Notes: a model not told the origin generated them from the letters alone. Counted from the first letter of the stretch, positions 56,034 through 64,000 are shown. The stretch is 64,000 nt of DNA from DASRDR01 sp963812945 [NCBI: uncultured Candidatus Rokubacteria bacterium] (GCA_963812945.1 CAWEXD010000003.1:401324-465323), one strand, 5' to 3'. Numbers and translations are program-made.

Positions 56034-56168
56034 TTAGGCGGTCATCTCCAGGCCGCCAATCTTGGCAAGAGGTCGGCCGACGTGCCAGTCGAGCAGGAGC
56101 GAGAGCGTCGAGAGCGCTCGCACCTTGTCCTCAAGGACGGCGATGTGTCGGTCTCCTCCGTCCTCCAT
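56034..56168 (-). CDS. Possible 44-residue ORF (hypothetical)
   Basis: The minus strand reads MEDGGDRHIAVLEDKVRALS then TLSLLLDWHVGRPLAKIGGLEMTA and stops at 56034. The amphipathic pattern looks coding, and the frame continues about 18 codons upstream of this ATG to a stop, so the true start may be non-ATG. No family recognised and no clear SD. It could be the tail of a decayed gene. Confidence 0.3.
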   Translation of the reverse strand: MEDGGDRHIAVLEDKVRALSTLSLLLDWHVGRPLAKIGGLEMTA

Positions 56169-56647
56169 GACGAGGGCAAGGGACTGGGTCTTGTGATCCC
56201 AGCGGAAGCGGCGATCAGAATGCCGCGCTCACCGCCGGTGACGCCGTCGGACGGGCGGGAAGTCCGGCGCCATCTCGGAGGCCAACATGCGAGGTCTCTC
56301 ACCGTCATACGCCTGTTCCCCTTCCGGATTTCGGCGCCATGCCGTCGGACGAGAACCGTCCGAGCGTCTACGCCTCCCCGCCCTCATCCCGATACGGATC
56401 CTGCTCAAGTCCGGGGCCACCACCGTCCGACTCACTGCTCGGGCGGTCGAGTCGATGATCCGGCGCCGCGGCCCTCGCACTCCCGCTCATCGCGTGAGCG
56501 GATTCCCCGCCAGGGTTCCGGGTCAGACTCCGGGGCCAGTCGTCAACTTCGCAGCGGGATCGCTTCTCCATCACCGCATGGCTCCTGGGCGCGACGCGCC
56601 CCTTCGGCCGCGCGTCCGGTTGGACCCGGCCCCTCGCCGGGTGGGTC
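56169..56647. other. Stretch without a supported gene
   Basis: About 480 bp. All open frames are low-complexity Arg/Pro/Ser translations typical of non-coding GC-rich DNA. Nothing else recognised. Confidence 0.45.
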
Positions 56648-56971
56648 TCAGGACTCGCCGCGCGTACCCACGGCACCTGTCAGCGACTCTCCGTCCACCT
56701 CGATGTACACGAGCGCGTGCGGCCACACCGCGTGATTCACCCAGACCGCGGACGCGACGGATCCCGTTCGAGGGTCCACACCTTGCCAGACGCCGCCCGC
56801 CGGGTGGCTATCACGCCGGCTCGTCGTCGTCTCGCGCTTGCACTCCGCGAACCCCTCGCCCGAGAGGACGGTCACGATGTCCTCCGGGGCCGCGATCCAG
56901 CCGCGGTCCCGCTCAATCCATGTGATCCGGCTCTGTTCGCGGAGCGTCCTGAAGCCCGTCATCTCTCGCAT
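56648..56971 (-). CDS. Hypothetical protein, about 107 aa
   Basis: From ATG 56971 (GGGAG upstream) the product begins MREMTGFRTLREQSRITWIE and ends VYIEVDGESLTGAVGTRGES. It is mixed alpha/beta with no signal or membrane helix; the aromatic-rich centre (GGVWQGVDPRTGSVASAVWV) suggests a small soluble fold. Not recognised. The longer frame upstream is Pro/Arg-rich and unlikely coding. It is co-directional with the GntR group but about 145 bp from its nearest neighbour. Confidence 0.55.
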   Translation of the reverse strand: MREMTGFRTLREQSRITWIERDRGWIAAPEDIVTVLSGEGFAECKRETTTSRRDSHPAGGVWQGVDPRTGSVASAVWVNHAVWPHALVYIEVDGESLTGAVGTRGES

Positions 56972-57117
56972 GGTGCTCCCGGCTGTGGGTGAAGACCTGG
57001 ACCTCCCGTTCGCCGGCGGCGCGGGCCGCCAAGGACGCACCGGGCCACCCACGAGGCCCGCGCGTGAGAGCGGAGATGGCCCGAGGGGAGCCATCTCCGC
57101 GTGCGCCGCTCACGCAC

Positions 57118-57510
57118 CTAGCTCGTCGGCATCAGTAGCGTCGCGCAGGCCTCGGCCACGCGGCGATCGGGCTCCTGCTCACCCGGCATCGTCGCCCATC
57201 CCTGCTTGCCGACATACTCGCCGCGCTGCCAGCTGCTTTCGTCTTTCAAGGCCACGAGCTTCGCGCCCTTCCCCAGGTCCCGGCCGGACTGGACGACGCA
57301 GATCGGAGCCAGGCGCTGGACGATCGCGTCGGTGGCCGTGGTCTCCGCCGTCTGGCGGGCCGTGCCGCCCGTCACCCATCCGCCCCAGCTGAAGCCGACG
57401 ATCATCGTCAGCACCATCGAGCCCACGCACGACCAGAAGAGCAGGGTCTTCGTCGGTCGCGCCTCACTCCACCGCTGCCCCACGCTCAGCTTGCCTCGGT
57501 TCGCTTCCAT
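57118..57510 (-). CDS. Single-pass membrane protein of unknown function
   Basis: 130 aa from ATG 57510. A short cytoplasmic N-terminus is followed by one helix (LFWSCVGSMVLTMIVGFSWG), then WVTGGTARQTAETTATDAIV and LAPICVVQSG, then a soluble tail with a late Cys (AEACATLLMPTS). The GWVTGGTA...LAPICV pattern recurs in uncharacterised small membrane proteins of soil bacteria. The two Cys could pair in the periplasm. It lies 80 bp after the YeaQ-like gene in the same direction, possibly one operon with gntR. Confidence 0.75.
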   Translation of the reverse strand: MEANRGKLSVGQRWSEARPTKTLLFWSCVGSMVLTMIVGFSWGGWVTGGTARQTAETTATDAIVQRLAPICVVQSGRDLGKGAKLVALKDESSWQRGEYVGKQGWATMPGEQEPDRRVAEACATLLMPTS

Positions 57511-57590
57511 GTGTTGGTTCCCCCTATGTTCGTGACGTTTGTCGGACACCGGCGCGATGCGCCGGGATGGATCCATCCACGGTTCGGGCC

Positions 57591-57845
57591 TTAGGCATGC
57601 GAGGGAAAGATCGTGCGCTGGGCGACGATCGAGCCCCCGGCGCCGAGGGCCGCGACGAAGACCACCGCGACCAGGCTGGGATCGGGAGCGACCCACCGGC
57701 TCTGGAAGAGCCCGCTCACGACAATGCTTCCCGCGAGTCCGAGCGCGATGTCCCACCCCCGGCCGTAGCTTCCTCGCTTCATGACGAACCCGGCGAGCAA
57801 GCCGGCCAATACCGCCACGAGCACCCACATGACGAAACTCATCAC
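57591..57845 (-). CDS. GlsB/YeaQ/YmgE-like small membrane protein
   Basis: 84 aa with three hydrophobic helices (FVMWVLVAVLAGLLAGFVM, the middle IALGLAGSIVVSGL and a third VAVVFVAALGAGGSIVA). The Gly-rich helix pattern, length and the MKRGSYG...DIALGLAG loop fit the transglycosylase-associated YeaQ family, which is linked to stress responses though its biochemistry is unknown. ATG 57845 is 10 bp after the gntR stop, so it is most likely co-transcribed with and controlled by that regulator. Confidence 0.75.
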   Translation of the reverse strand: MMSFVMWVLVAVLAGLLAGFVMKRGSYGRGWDIALGLAGSIVVSGLFQSRWVAPDPSLVAVVFVAALGAGGSIVAQRTIFPSHA

Positions 57846-57855
57846 TCTTCCCCCT

Positions 57856-58956
57856 TCATCGGATCTTGGCTCCGCCGCCTGACTGCCCCGTTTCCCGTCT
57901 CCCCCTCAGGCTGCCCCCTCGCGAGGGACGCCCCGGACTACACGAGCACCGCGCGGTTTCCGCGCGAGGGGCCGAATCGCGGTCGGGCGGTCGCCATCGT
58001 GCTGCGCCAGGATGGCCCCCGAGCATCTGGATGCCCCGCTGGTTGAGGGCCCGATCGTCGACGATCACCGGCACGGTCGAACCCACGAGGCTCTGCACTC
58101 GTGCGGCGGCCGAGGTGGAGCAGACGATGGCGTCCACCCGGCGCACCAGCCGACTCAGTGCCGGGCCCTCGGCCGGGCTGGCCTCGACCCGCGCGATGTT
58201 CGGCAGGGCCGCGTTGGCGATCGAGTGCTCCAGGTTGTGGGCAGTCTCGCGCTCGGCGGAGACCACGCCCACCCGCGTCCCCGGCGGCAGCTGGGCCAGC
58301 CGATGGAGCGTCTCCAGATGCACCTCGGCGAGGAGCGCGACCACCGGAACCCCCAGGCCGCTCAGCCGGCGCTCCACCTCCGGGAGATGCCCGAAGCTGG
58401 TGACCGCGGCCCCCCAGCGATCCGCGGGCCTCCGACGACGCACGGCCCCCGCCAGCCCGCCGAGGAGCACCTTGTCGACCTTGACGGGGAGCTGGGCCTC
58501 GAGCTCCCGCCCGAAGAAATCCAGCTCCGGCGGGCTGCACTCAACGAGGAGCACCGTGACAGCGTCCCGGAGGGCGGCCAACCCGACGCCGGCCACGCTC
58601 AGGATGCCCACCGCCACGTCGTCGGGAGTCATCTCGAGCGCCGCCCCGCGGATCACCGCGTCCCTCAGGAAGTCCTCGCGGCGAGTCGGAAACGGGCGGG
58701 CGGCCAGAGCCGGGGCCACGAACACGCCCTTGCCCCGCCGCGCCTCCACGTGCCCGCTCCGCTTGAGATCCTCGATGGCGCGCGCCACGGTGTTCGGATT
58801 GATGCCGAGGAAACCCGCCAGCTCACGGATGCTCGGCAACGACTCCTCCCGCGGGACGGCGCCCCCCTCGATCACGTGCTTCAGCTGCTCCGTCAGCTGC
58901 CAGCGGATCGGGATAGGGCTGTGGGTGTCGACTTGGAGGCGCAGCGGGATCTTCAT
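57856..58956 (-). CDS. GntR-family transcriptional regulator (YtrA-type DNA-binding domain)
   Basis: 366 aa from ATG 58956. The winged helix at residues about 8-80 reads SPIPIRWQLTEQLKHVIEGG, LPSIRELAGFLGINPNTVAR and GKGVFVAP, the YtrA-subfamily arrangement. Unlike classic YtrA (about 125 aa) it has a ~270-residue C-terminal domain with two-lobed alpha/beta character (VDKVLLGGL, VVALLAEVHLETLHRLAQLPPG, VDAIVCSTSAA), probably a ligand-binding domain. The longer upstream frame is out of register with the DNA-binding start. Its promoter contains an ACTGTA/TACAGT inverted repeat, suggesting autoregulation. It heads a likely operon with the YeaQ-like gene. Confidence 0.88.
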   Translation of the reverse strand: MKIPLRLQVDTHSPIPIRWQLTEQLKHVIEGGAVPREESLPSIRELAGFLGINPNTVARAIEDLKRSGHVEARRGKGVFVAPALAARPFPTRREDFLRDAVIRGAALEMTPDDVAVGILSVAGVGLAALRDAVTVLLVECSPPELDFFGRELEAQLPVKVDKVLLGGLAGAVRRRRPADRWGAAVTSFGHLPEVERRLSGLGVPVVALLAEVHLETLHRLAQLPPGTRVGVVSAERETAHNLEHSIANAALPNIARVEASPAEGPALSRLVRRVDAIVCSTSAAARVQSLVGSTVPVIVDDRALNQRGIQMLGGHPGAARWRPPDRDSAPRAETARCSCSPGRPSRGGSLRGRRETGQSGGGAKIR

Positions 58957-58997
58957 ACTGTATGAGTATAATAGTACAGTAGTACGAAGCGCGTCAA
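58957..58997 (-). promoter_or_regulatory. gntR promoter with overlapping operator
   Basis: On the minus strand TTGACG (58997-58992), an 18-bp spacer and TATTAT (58973-58968) form a good sigma-70 promoter. The predicted start is only about 5 nt before the ATG at 58956, so the mRNA would be nearly leaderless and has no SD. An inverted repeat actgta (58957-58962) / tacagt (58975-58980) spans the -10 to the start codon. Half-sites match those of the palindrome at 45791-45808. Confidence 0.75.
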
Positions 58998-59308
58998 GGG
59001 GCACCGGAGGGGGGGCCGGGGGGCAGGGGCGACGGCCGGACGGGGGCCGTCCGCGCGATTGGCCGCGGCTCAGGCTCCTGGGGCCTGCCCGAAGGACCCC
59101 CTGGAACTCGGAGGGCCGTCCGCCCTCGGACCCCACGGCCGGAGCCCCCCTCTCGACCCCTGCCGCCGCAGACCACCCCGCTGGGCGCACACGACCCGTG
59201 GGGGCGTGGTCAGGCCGACCGGGCAATGACGCGGCCGTCCACCCTGAGCGCTCGGGCCAACCCCGGCGCGCACGGACCCAAAGCGCCCTCGCTCGCCACC
59301 CGAGGTCG
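58998..59308. other. Stretch without a supported gene
   Basis: About 310 bp upstream of gntR, very GC-rich with only low-complexity open frames. No RNA gene or palindrome of note recognised. Confidence 0.45.
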
Positions 59309-59623
59309 TCAGCCCCGCCATCGGGCGCGAGGCGGGAAGGTCTCAGCGTCGCCGCCGCAGCGCCTAGTCGCGGGCCGCGTCCGCTCCAGCTCCCAGGCGG
59401 CGTAGCAGCCCGTGTGAACGTGATAGACATCGAAATGCGGAGCGTTCTCGCGGATGGCGAACTGGATCTCGAACTGCATGCCGTCGCGCGGAACCGGAAG
59501 GTCACAGACCGCACACGGCGCCCCGATGCCGGGGCCTCCCCACGTGCGATCGGGAGTGCGCGTCGGAAGCCTCCCCTCTCGGATGACATCGCGGGCACGC
59601 TGACAGAGGATGGCTTCGTCCAT
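59309..59623 (-). CDS. Small putative zinc-binding protein (hypothetical)
   Basis: 104 aa from ATG 59623, opening MDEAILCQRARDVIREGRLP. The centre has PCAVCDLPVPRDG and the C-terminal half FDVYHVHTGCYAAWELER: two Cys in CAVC plus His/Cys in HVHTGC could bind zinc. Many soil bacteria carry such short proteins, annotated as hypothetical. The longer upstream frame lacks conserved features. No operon partner is evident. Confidence 0.7.
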   Translation of the reverse strand: MDEAILCQRARDVIREGRLPTRTPDRTWGGPGIGAPCAVCDLPVPRDGMQFEIQFAIRENAPHFDVYHVHTGCYAAWELERTRPATRRCGGDAETFPPRARWRG

Positions 59624-59795
59624 CGTGGCAGGACTCCGTTCGGCGCGGACGCGCACGACGGCGCGCGGTGTCAGCGGTCGGAAACGAGATCCTGAGCCAG
59701 ATGCCAGGGGGCACGACGCCCGGCGCGTCAACCAGGAACCCGGTGGAAGGCACGGGGACCATACCACGATTGCCAGGCGGATCGAGGACGGGTGG

Positions 59796-61037
59796 TCAGC
59801 CGAGGGAGGGCAGGCCGGCGCGGAAGCTGAACGCGGGGTCGAGCGGCGGCAGGGGCGCGCCGAAGAACAGCCGCCGTTGCAGCCGCGGGAACAGCCCCGA
59901 GCGAACGGCCAGCGGCAGCGCCCGCTGCACGAGCCAGCGCAGCGGCGGGTTCCCGCGCCCGATTCCAGCAGCGCCCGGCCCGCCCGACGCTGGAGCTCCG
60001 TGGAGTGTCCTCACGTCCTGCTCGCGTAGCTCCTGGACCCGGGCCAAGGCGCTCCGGGGGATCGGCCCCTTGCCCAGCCTCGGGTAAACCTGCGCCGCGA
60101 CCGCGGCCGTCGCCAGGGCAACGTTCACCCCGATCGCCCCGGCCGGGCTCATCGTGTGGGCGGCGTCGCCGATCAAAAGGAGCCCGTCCCGCGCCCAGTC
60201 GCGGACGAGGAGAATCAGGGCCGGCAGCGGGAAGAAGGGCGTGAAAGTCCGGAGCTCGGCCGCGAAGGCGGCGAACAGCGGGTCGAGCCCGCCGGATGCG
60301 CCCGGCCACCGCCGCGACGCCCTCCAGCCGCCAGCGCCGCCAGTCGTCCTTCGCGAGCAAGAGACCGACCTGGATCTGGTTCGGGTACTTCGGCAGCATC
60401 AGCAGCGGCACCTTGCCCACCGAGAAGTAGATCGTCTTGGCCCAGTCCGCCGGGGGTTCGATGACGAACCAGATGACGTCGAAATCGTCGTGCTCGTACG
60501 CGGTGACGAACCCGCCGAGTCGCCTGAGCGCGGAGTGGCGGCCGTCGGCGCCCACCACCACGTCGGCCCGGATCTCGAACGGCTCCGCGCCGTGCCGCCG
60601 GCCCCGGACGCCGACCACGGCCGATTGTCCTCGACCAGCTCGGTGACGCGCGCCCCCATCCAGCGCTGGAATCCCGGGAACTCGACGGCCTTCCTCGCGA
60701 GCGCCTCGAGGAAGACCGGCTGCGGCATCCAGATGGCATAGGGATACTCGGGCGCGATGTAGCGAAAGTCGAACCCGCCCGCCGGCCGCCCGTTGACGAG
60801 GAGCCGGCCCGTGGTCAAGGTCAGGTGCGGCTGGGCGAGGATGTATTCGAGGAGCCCGATCTCGTCGAGGAGACGCGCCGTGCTCGGCTGCAGGACCTCG
60901 CCGCGGAACTCGCGGTCGAAGGTCTCGTGCCCCTTGAGCACGATCACCCTGGCCCCGCGCTTGGCCAGGAGCAAGCCGAGAAGCAGTCCGGCGGGGCCGC
61001 CGCCCACCACGCAGACGTCGGTTTGCGAGGGCGTCAT
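59796..61037 (-). pseudogene. FAD-dependent aromatic-type monooxygenase, two frameshifts
   Basis: From ATG 61037 the product starts MTPSQTDVCVVGGGPAGLLL, the FAD-binding GxGxxG motif of the UbiH/PHBH group, and continues to about VTELVEDN. After a frameshift at about 60617-60624 the frame resumes with FEIRADVVVGADGRHSALRR (the DG motif). After a second at about 60297-60303 it resumes with LLLIGDAAHTMSPAGAIGVN (the second FAD motif GD) and runs to the stop at 59796. Together they make about 410 aa, a full flavoprotein hydroxylase that is not translatable as one chain here. Substrate unknown. Confidence 0.87.
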
Positions 61038-61206
61038 GTCGGAGTCCCTCGTCAATGATATGGCCGGCCGCCGTGTCGCGGAAGAGGCGGCGTACATTCG
61101 CCCCGGCGGATCGCGCGCCGGGGCCGTCCGCTCGACGACCCCGCCTGGGCGAGGCTACCGTGGCGTCCGATCGACCCAGCGACGGCGTGAGGAGAGGCGT
61201 CACGGC

Positions 61207-61404
61207 GTGAGCGACCCGATCTTGTTCGTGGTCGACGGCGATGCCGTCACGCTGGCGTCGCTGGCCGGCGCGCTCGAGACGAGCGTTTCCGGCGTCTTCG
61301 CGGCGGGCGACGTGCGCGACGGCTCGGTGAAGCGCCTGGCCTCGGCTGTCGGCGAGGGGGCGATCGCCATCAACTCGGTCCACGAGTACCTGAGCGTTGG
61401 GTGA
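61207..61404 (+). pseudogene. Internal-deletion remnant of a response regulator-thioredoxin reductase fusion
   Basis: 65 codons from GTG 61207. The first dozen, MSDPILFVVDGDAVT, look like the opening strand of a receiver domain; the last ~45, LETSVSGVFAAGDVRDGSVK and RLASAVGEGAIAINSVHEYL, are the C-terminus of thioredoxin reductase (second FAD motif AAGDVR and the ASAVGEG helix). Fused receiver/thioredoxin-disulfide reductases of about 550 aa exist in soil bacteria; here nearly all the middle is gone, but the two ends are in frame. It is either a deletion remnant or an assembly collapse. Confidence 0.75.
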
Positions 61405-61493
61405 GCCGACCCTCCGACATGTTCGCGCGCGGCCTGACCTCCCGACGATCGGCTCGTGACGTCCTGACGCAGGCGCCGAAAAGAGGAGCCGCA

Positions 61494-62477
61494 ATGGACA
61501 GCGCCATCGACGTTCTCGTCCGCCACGGCTATGCGCTCGTCTTCGGCTGGGTGTTCGCCGAGCAGATCGGGCTTCCGATCCCGGCGGTCCCGGTCCTACT
61601 CGCGTCCGGCGCCCTCGCCGGCAGCGGTCGGCTGAGCCTCCTCGGCGCGCTCGCGGCGGCCGGGGTCGCCTCACTGCTGAGCGACACGATCTGGTACTGG
61701 CTCGGCCGCGTCCGGGGCGGCAGCGTCCTCGGCTGGCTGTGCCGGGTCTCCCTCGAGCCGGGACTCGTGTGTCCGCCGCACCCAGCAGACGTTCAGCGTC
61801 CACGGCGCGCGCGCGCTCCTGATCTGCAAGTTCGTGCCCGGCTTCAGCACCGCCGCGCCGCCGCTGGCGGGGATCATCGGCATGACCTGGCCGCGGTTCC
61901 TGTGGCTTCGACACGGCCGGGACACTGCTGTGGGTCGCGGCGTTCGCCGTGCCGGGCTACCTGTTCAGCGAACGATGGCTCGACGGAGATGGCCGAGGGA
62001 GCTTGGCGGGCCTGGACGGGGTGCCGTGGCTGCTGGCGGGCCTTCGTGGGCGGTGGGTGGTGCTGTTCGTGCTGGGCAAGTTCGTCCGCCGTCAGCTGTT
62101 CTTGCACCGCCTGCGCGTGGCGCGCATCGCGCCCGACGGAACTGGGTTCGAGCTGATGGACGGCGACGAGCCGCCGTTCGTGGTCGACCTGCGGCATCCG
62201 TCGGACTTCGACAACGATCCGCGCACGGTGCCGGGCGCCTTCCACTTCACGGTCGAGGAGATCGAGGCAGCACCACGAGCTGATCCCGCGCGACCGCGAC
62301 GTGGTGCTCTACTGCACTTGACCCAGCGAGGCGTCGAGCGCCCGGGTGGCGCTCCAGCTCATCAAGCGCGGGATCGCGCGGGTCCGGCCGCTGCACGGCG
62401 GCTTCGGCGCCTGGCGCGATCTCGGCTATCCGCTGAGCGCGCTCGAGCGAGCCGCGCGCGGAGCGGGGGGCGGCTGA
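61494..62477 (+). pseudogene. DedA-family membrane protein fused to rhodanese, three frameshifts plus in-frame TGA
   Basis: ATG 61494 after AGAGGAG starts a DedA/SNARE-associated domain (FAEQIGLPIPAVPVLLASGA, then TIWYWLGRVRG). Shifts near 61758-61763 and 61904-61908 separate RRTQQTFSVHGARALLICKF, PGFSTAAPPLAGIIGM and LLWVAAFAVPGYLFSERWL. The rhodanese part (PPFVVDLRHPSDFDND) is cut by a third shift near 62268-62272. The rest reads RDRDVVLYCT, then TGA (62319-62321), then PSEASSARVALQLIKRG to the stop at 62475. Each shift is repaired by removing one base. The TGA stands where relatives usually have Cys (CxCP). Role of the intact family: membrane lipid scrambling plus sulfur transfer, not well defined. 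Confidence 0.85.
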
Positions 62478-62622
62478 GCTCTCCCACTCCACCCTTCGCC
62501 GCCGCAGACGCTCGCAATCCCAGCCGGCGCGGCGCGGGGCCTCGAGCCCTGAGTCGAGACGGCCCGCCTCCCCGGTCAGAGGCGCGAATCCGATCGCATG
62601 CCGCGCGAGAATGGGCCCGGAG

Positions 62623-63112
62623 CTACAGCAGTCGCTGGACTCCCCAGAGCGCGTCGAAGACGGCGAACACGCGCAGGTTGTTGCTCCGCGGATCGAGCGG
62701 GGTGAAGAAGAGCCCCGAGCGGTACCGGTCGATCTGTCGCGTGTGCCCGACGAGCTCCCTCGCCGTCCCGGAACCGTACGCTCACCTTGCGGGTGTCGGG
62801 GGGTCGAGCCTGGTAGAGATCCTTGGACTCGTCGCGCCCAGGGTCGCCGTCGAAGCTTCGAACGAAGAACACCGCCTTGAGCTCCGTCAGCGCGATCTCG
62901 ACACCCTCGGCATCCGGCTCGCCCAGGGGGGCGAGGCGCAGGCAGGGTTGCTCGGGATCAAAGTCGGCGTATCCCTTCAGGACCCGCCCGTCGGCATACC
63001 GGACGACCACACGCCCGGGGCTCCGGCTGACCCAGAGCCGCCGGCGCGGCGCGGTCGGCCCGCCCTGGTCTCCCCTCGCGAGACGGTCGACACGGTCACC
63101 CCGTGCGGCCAT
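62623..63112 (-). pseudogene. Uncharacterised DUF-like protein with one frameshift
   Basis: From about 63112 the product has VVVRYADGRVLKGYADFDPE, LTELKAVFFVRSFDGDPG and KVSVRFRDGE. Dropping one base near 62757-62762 continues it as ELVGHTRQIDRYRSGLFFTP then DPRSNNLRVFAVF and a stop at 62623. The two-fold pattern (two related beta modules, each with a VRxxDG opening) fits a small family of conserved hypothetical proteins seen beside PilZ or chemotaxis-type genes. Function unknown. Length about 160 aa if repaired. Confidence 0.7.
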
Positions 63113-63150
63113 GCCAGTTTCACCGTATCAGGCAACCCTCGCCGGCCGTC

Positions 63151-63850
63151 TCAGAATCCGCGCGTCCAGCCAGACCCCGCGCCGCCCCGGAAGGGCGCCC
63201 CCGGCCGCCGGACTGTGCTGAGCTCGTAGACGGGCCGATCAGCACGGCCCGCCGCTCGGCCAGGCGCGGCGCCCCTCGCGCGTCTCGGCGAGCTGTTGCA
63301 GGGACCACCGCACGTTGGCCTCCACGGCCGCCCGGGGCTCAGGCGTCGGGCGACAGCGCGGGATCGACGGCCCCGAGCCCCGGCAGGATGCTCCGCAGCA
63401 GCACCTCGATACCCGACCGCGCCCTCGCGCCCCCGAACTTGAAGGCGAGCGCCGCCTGCACCGCGCCGCAGCCCTCAGTGCCCCGGCACCACGAAGAGCA
63501 GCGTCTCCAGGTGCACCAGGGCGTACTGGAGGCTCCCCTTCACCTCCGCGGACACGATGTTGCCCGCGACGCGCGCGATGAAGAGATCCCCGAACCCCTG
63601 GTCGAACCGGAGCTCCGGCGGAACCCGGGAGTCGCTGCACCCGAGTATCGTGGCAAACGGCCGCTGGCCCTTGGCGAGCCGCGCCAGCGGCGCGCGGCCC
63701 GGATCGTCCCGGAGCCGTTCGCTCGTGACGAACCGCCCGTTGCCCGCGATCAGACGCCGCAGTGCCGCGCCGGCTGGTGGCGGCCGGCGCGGGCAGGAGG
63801 CGGCGTCCCAGGTCGGAGCATGCCCTACTGTACCGCCAGCACAAAGGCGC
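63151..63850 (-). pseudogene. Beta-class carbonic anhydrase, several frameshifts
   Basis: The main frame reads AALRRLIAGNGRFVTS, RPFATILGCSDSRVPPEL (zinc Cys and Asp-Arg dyad), DLFIARVAGNIVS and ETLLFVVPGH, then hits a stop exactly where the second zinc motif HxGC begins. One base less near 63471-63480 restores GCGAVQAALAFKFGG. Another change is needed before AAVEANVRWSLQQLAETREG and another before VYELSTV near the end. No start codon exists in frame at the 5' end, so a further shift is likely there. It catalysed CO2/bicarbonate interconversion; it is not functional as written. Confidence 0.85.
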
Positions 63851-63935
63851 GCGGCGGCGTCAGCGTCACGCCCTCGGCTACACTAGAAGGGTCTGGTGCG
63901 GACGAACTCGTGACCACACGCGGAGGCAGATTTCG

Positions 63936-64000
63936 ATGACCCGGGGTCGATGGCGACAGCACGGAGGCATCGTGGACTGGGGACTCGGCGCGAGCGTCCT
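63936..64000 (+). CDS. Start of an unidentified gene (possibly a methyltransferase)
   Basis: ATG 63936 follows GGAGG at eight bases and reads MTRGRWRQHGGIVDWGLGAS to the window edge. The VDWGLG segment resembles the N-terminus of some class I SAM methyltransferases, but 21 codons are too few to be sure. Confidence 0.35.
   Translation, partial: MTRGRWRQHGGIVDWGLGASV

Overview
The window is GC-rich, densely coding DNA. Gene order and content (PII gene overlapping glgA, DUF362, hydantoinase A/B pair, a decaprenyl-phosphate phosphoribosyltransferase-like UbiA protein, fused WecA/CapD-type transferase) fit an uncultured soil or sediment bacterium. A Rokubacteria/Methylomirabilota or deltaproteobacteria-like lineage is my guess from gene content only. 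No 16S gene or other phylogenetic marker is present to settle it.

Layout. (1) 1-28.65 kb: one almost unbroken minus-strand run. Read in the transcription direction it starts with hydantoinase B/A and an aminomutase-like aminotransferase. A surface-polysaccharide block follows: GT-C membrane glycosyltransferase, GDP-fucose synthase-like epimerase, asparagine synthase, fused phosphoglycosyltransferase, nucleotide-sugar dehydrogenase, epimerase and UbiA prenyltransferase. Then come DUF362, gltX, a histidine phosphatase, a Na/Pi transporter, glgA, glnB, glnE, polA and a partial phzF-like gene. Many neighbours share GTGA or ATGA overlaps. (2) 28.78-36.9 kb: a plus-strand, six-gene, tightly packed locus. 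It encodes a GH18-like lipoprotein, a TPR/outer-membrane beta-barrel protein, a membrane HEAT-repeat protein, a processive-type family 2 glycosyltransferase, a hybrid histidine kinase and a single-domain response regulator. It looks like a self-contained exopolysaccharide synthesis, export and sensing module and is the best candidate here for a poorly described system.

(3) 37.04-41.97 kb: an intact tRNA-Phe, then a 4.7 kb insert bounded by a 57-bp direct repeat of the tRNA 3' half. The insert carries an IS91-family transposase, an IS110-family transposase and a HicB/HicA-like toxin-antitoxin pair. A C-terminal scrap of a tyrosine integrase lies just outside the second repeat. (4) 42-46.7 kb: a stress/envelope cluster with Hsp20, small secreted proteins and several broken genes (YeaQ-like, AI-2E transporter-like, penicillin-binding protein). 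(5) 46.86-55.77 kb: one 2969-codon cyclic beta-1,2-glucan synthase gene. (6) 56-59.6 kb: small membrane or soluble proteins and a YtrA-type GntR regulator. Its promoter and the promoter of a secreted protein 13 kb away carry similar ACTGTA...TACAGT inverted repeats. (7) 59.8-63.9 kb: every recognisable longer gene is interrupted by one or more single-base frameshifts (FAD monooxygenase, DedA-rhodanese, an uncharacterised DUF-like protein, beta-carbonic anhydrase), and a response regulator-thioredoxin reductase gene survives only as its two ends. This is either real decay or locally poor sequence.

Functional themes are three separate glycan systems, nitrogen/glycogen control, envelope stress response and mobile DNA at a tRNA gene. 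All calls come from reading the translated sequence. No database search was possible.
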